This document shows positions 24,922 through 25,028 of a stretch of DNA of 25,028 nt, piece after piece (the first letter of the stretch is position 1; each line of letters begins with the position of its first letter). The DNA lies in NCBI GenBank assembly GCA_045587185.1, contig JAZNBS010000046.1, positions 1-25,028 of the forward strand, read 5' to 3'. The notes beneath the pieces were generated by a model, which had not been told where the DNA came from, searched no databases, and worked only from the letters and a program-made list of their open reading frames with translations. This DNA comes from UMGS172 sp045587185 (GTDB lineage: Bacteria > Bacillota > Clostridia > Oscillospirales > Acutalibacteraceae). The position numbers and the translations under genes were made by a program.

Positions 24922-25028
24922 ACTATTGCGTGAATCAAGTCTTATGCTTTCTACCAGACAAGCCGCAAACCCTCTCAAATCAAGGATTTACGAGATTTTA
25001 AACTTGATTTTCTAAATTTCAAAAATCT
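24922..25028 (+). other. Unassigned sequence after the tRNA-Leu break
   Basis: TGAATC (24931-24936) is the exact complement of GATTCA in the tRNA anticodon arm (24913-24918), so the broken tRNA could fold onto this flank. Beyond that I see no gene, terminator or tRNA 3' half up to the window end. The last 30 nt are A+T rich. Confidence 0.4.

Noticed and set aside
24911..24936. Group I intron P1 helix formed by the tRNA-Leu anticodon arm and GAATC downstream
   Set aside because: The pairing GATTCA/TGAATC is real, but it has no U-G wobble at a plausible splice site and no intron core is visible before the window ends. I keep only the pairing and not the intron call.
24717..25001. 94-codon frame running through the tRNA-Leu fragments
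   Set aside because: The part reading YGGIGRRARFR is the well-known false translation of tRNA-Leu DNA. The frame crosses both repeat copies and the hairpin segment, so it is not a protein gene.

Overview
This window looks like a low-to-moderate G+C chromosome of an anaerobic, gut-type Firmicute, probably Clostridia. That is an inference. It rests on frequent GTG and TTG starts with strong AGGAGG-type ribosome binding sites, sigma-70/sigma-A promoters with exact 17-nt spacing, a teichoic-acid-style cytidylyltransferase, and the nearest family likenesses of the proteins. Nearly all protein genes lie on the + strand. Only the tRNA-Arg gene at the left end is on the - strand.

Layout. (1) Positions 2-136: tRNA-Arg(ACG) with its own promoter, - strand. 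(2) 338-9230: an eight-gene surface-polysaccharide operon. In order it holds a polyprenyl-phosphate sugar-1-phosphate transferase, two GT2 glycosyltransferases, a Wzy/O-antigen-ligase-like polymerase, a CDP-glycerol glycerophosphotransferase-like enzyme, a Wzx-type flippase, a TagD-type glycerol-3-phosphate cytidylyltransferase and a UDP-galactopyranose mutase. It is closed by a strong terminator. The set implies a lipid-linked, Wzx/Wzy-made polymer carrying galactofuranose and glycerol phosphate. (3) 9363-11136: a single sodium:solute symporter gene with a repeat-rich operator over its promoter and its own terminator. (4) 11345-24562: a four-gene operon with a perfect-consensus promoter and an elaborate hairpin in its 5' leader. 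It encodes a secreted, membrane-anchored von Willebrand A (vWA) protein, a 1191-residue tubulin/FtsZ-superfamily protein, an unrecognised two-helix membrane protein, and a 1548-residue membrane protein. The last combines several N-terminal membrane helices, what looks like an inactivated MrfA/YprA-type SF2 helicase core, a long acidic linker with two basic amphipathic patches, and a C-terminal zinc-finger plus HExxH metallopeptidase module resembling DA1. (5) 24583-25028: a second perfect-consensus promoter followed by two 5' fragments of a tRNA-Leu gene separated by a hairpin-dense segment.

The notable system is region 4. A tubulin-superfamily protein paired with a vWA protein recalls the predicted membrane-remodelling system described for an FtsZ-like family by Makarova and Koonin (recalled from memory, not checked). 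The large membrane-anchored pseudo-helicase/metallopeptidase and the two-helix partner are not parts I can match to any described version. A reasonable working model, which is inference, is a trans-envelope device. In it the vWA protein binds something outside the cell, the tubulin-like NTPase polymerises or switches inside, and the protease acts as the output.
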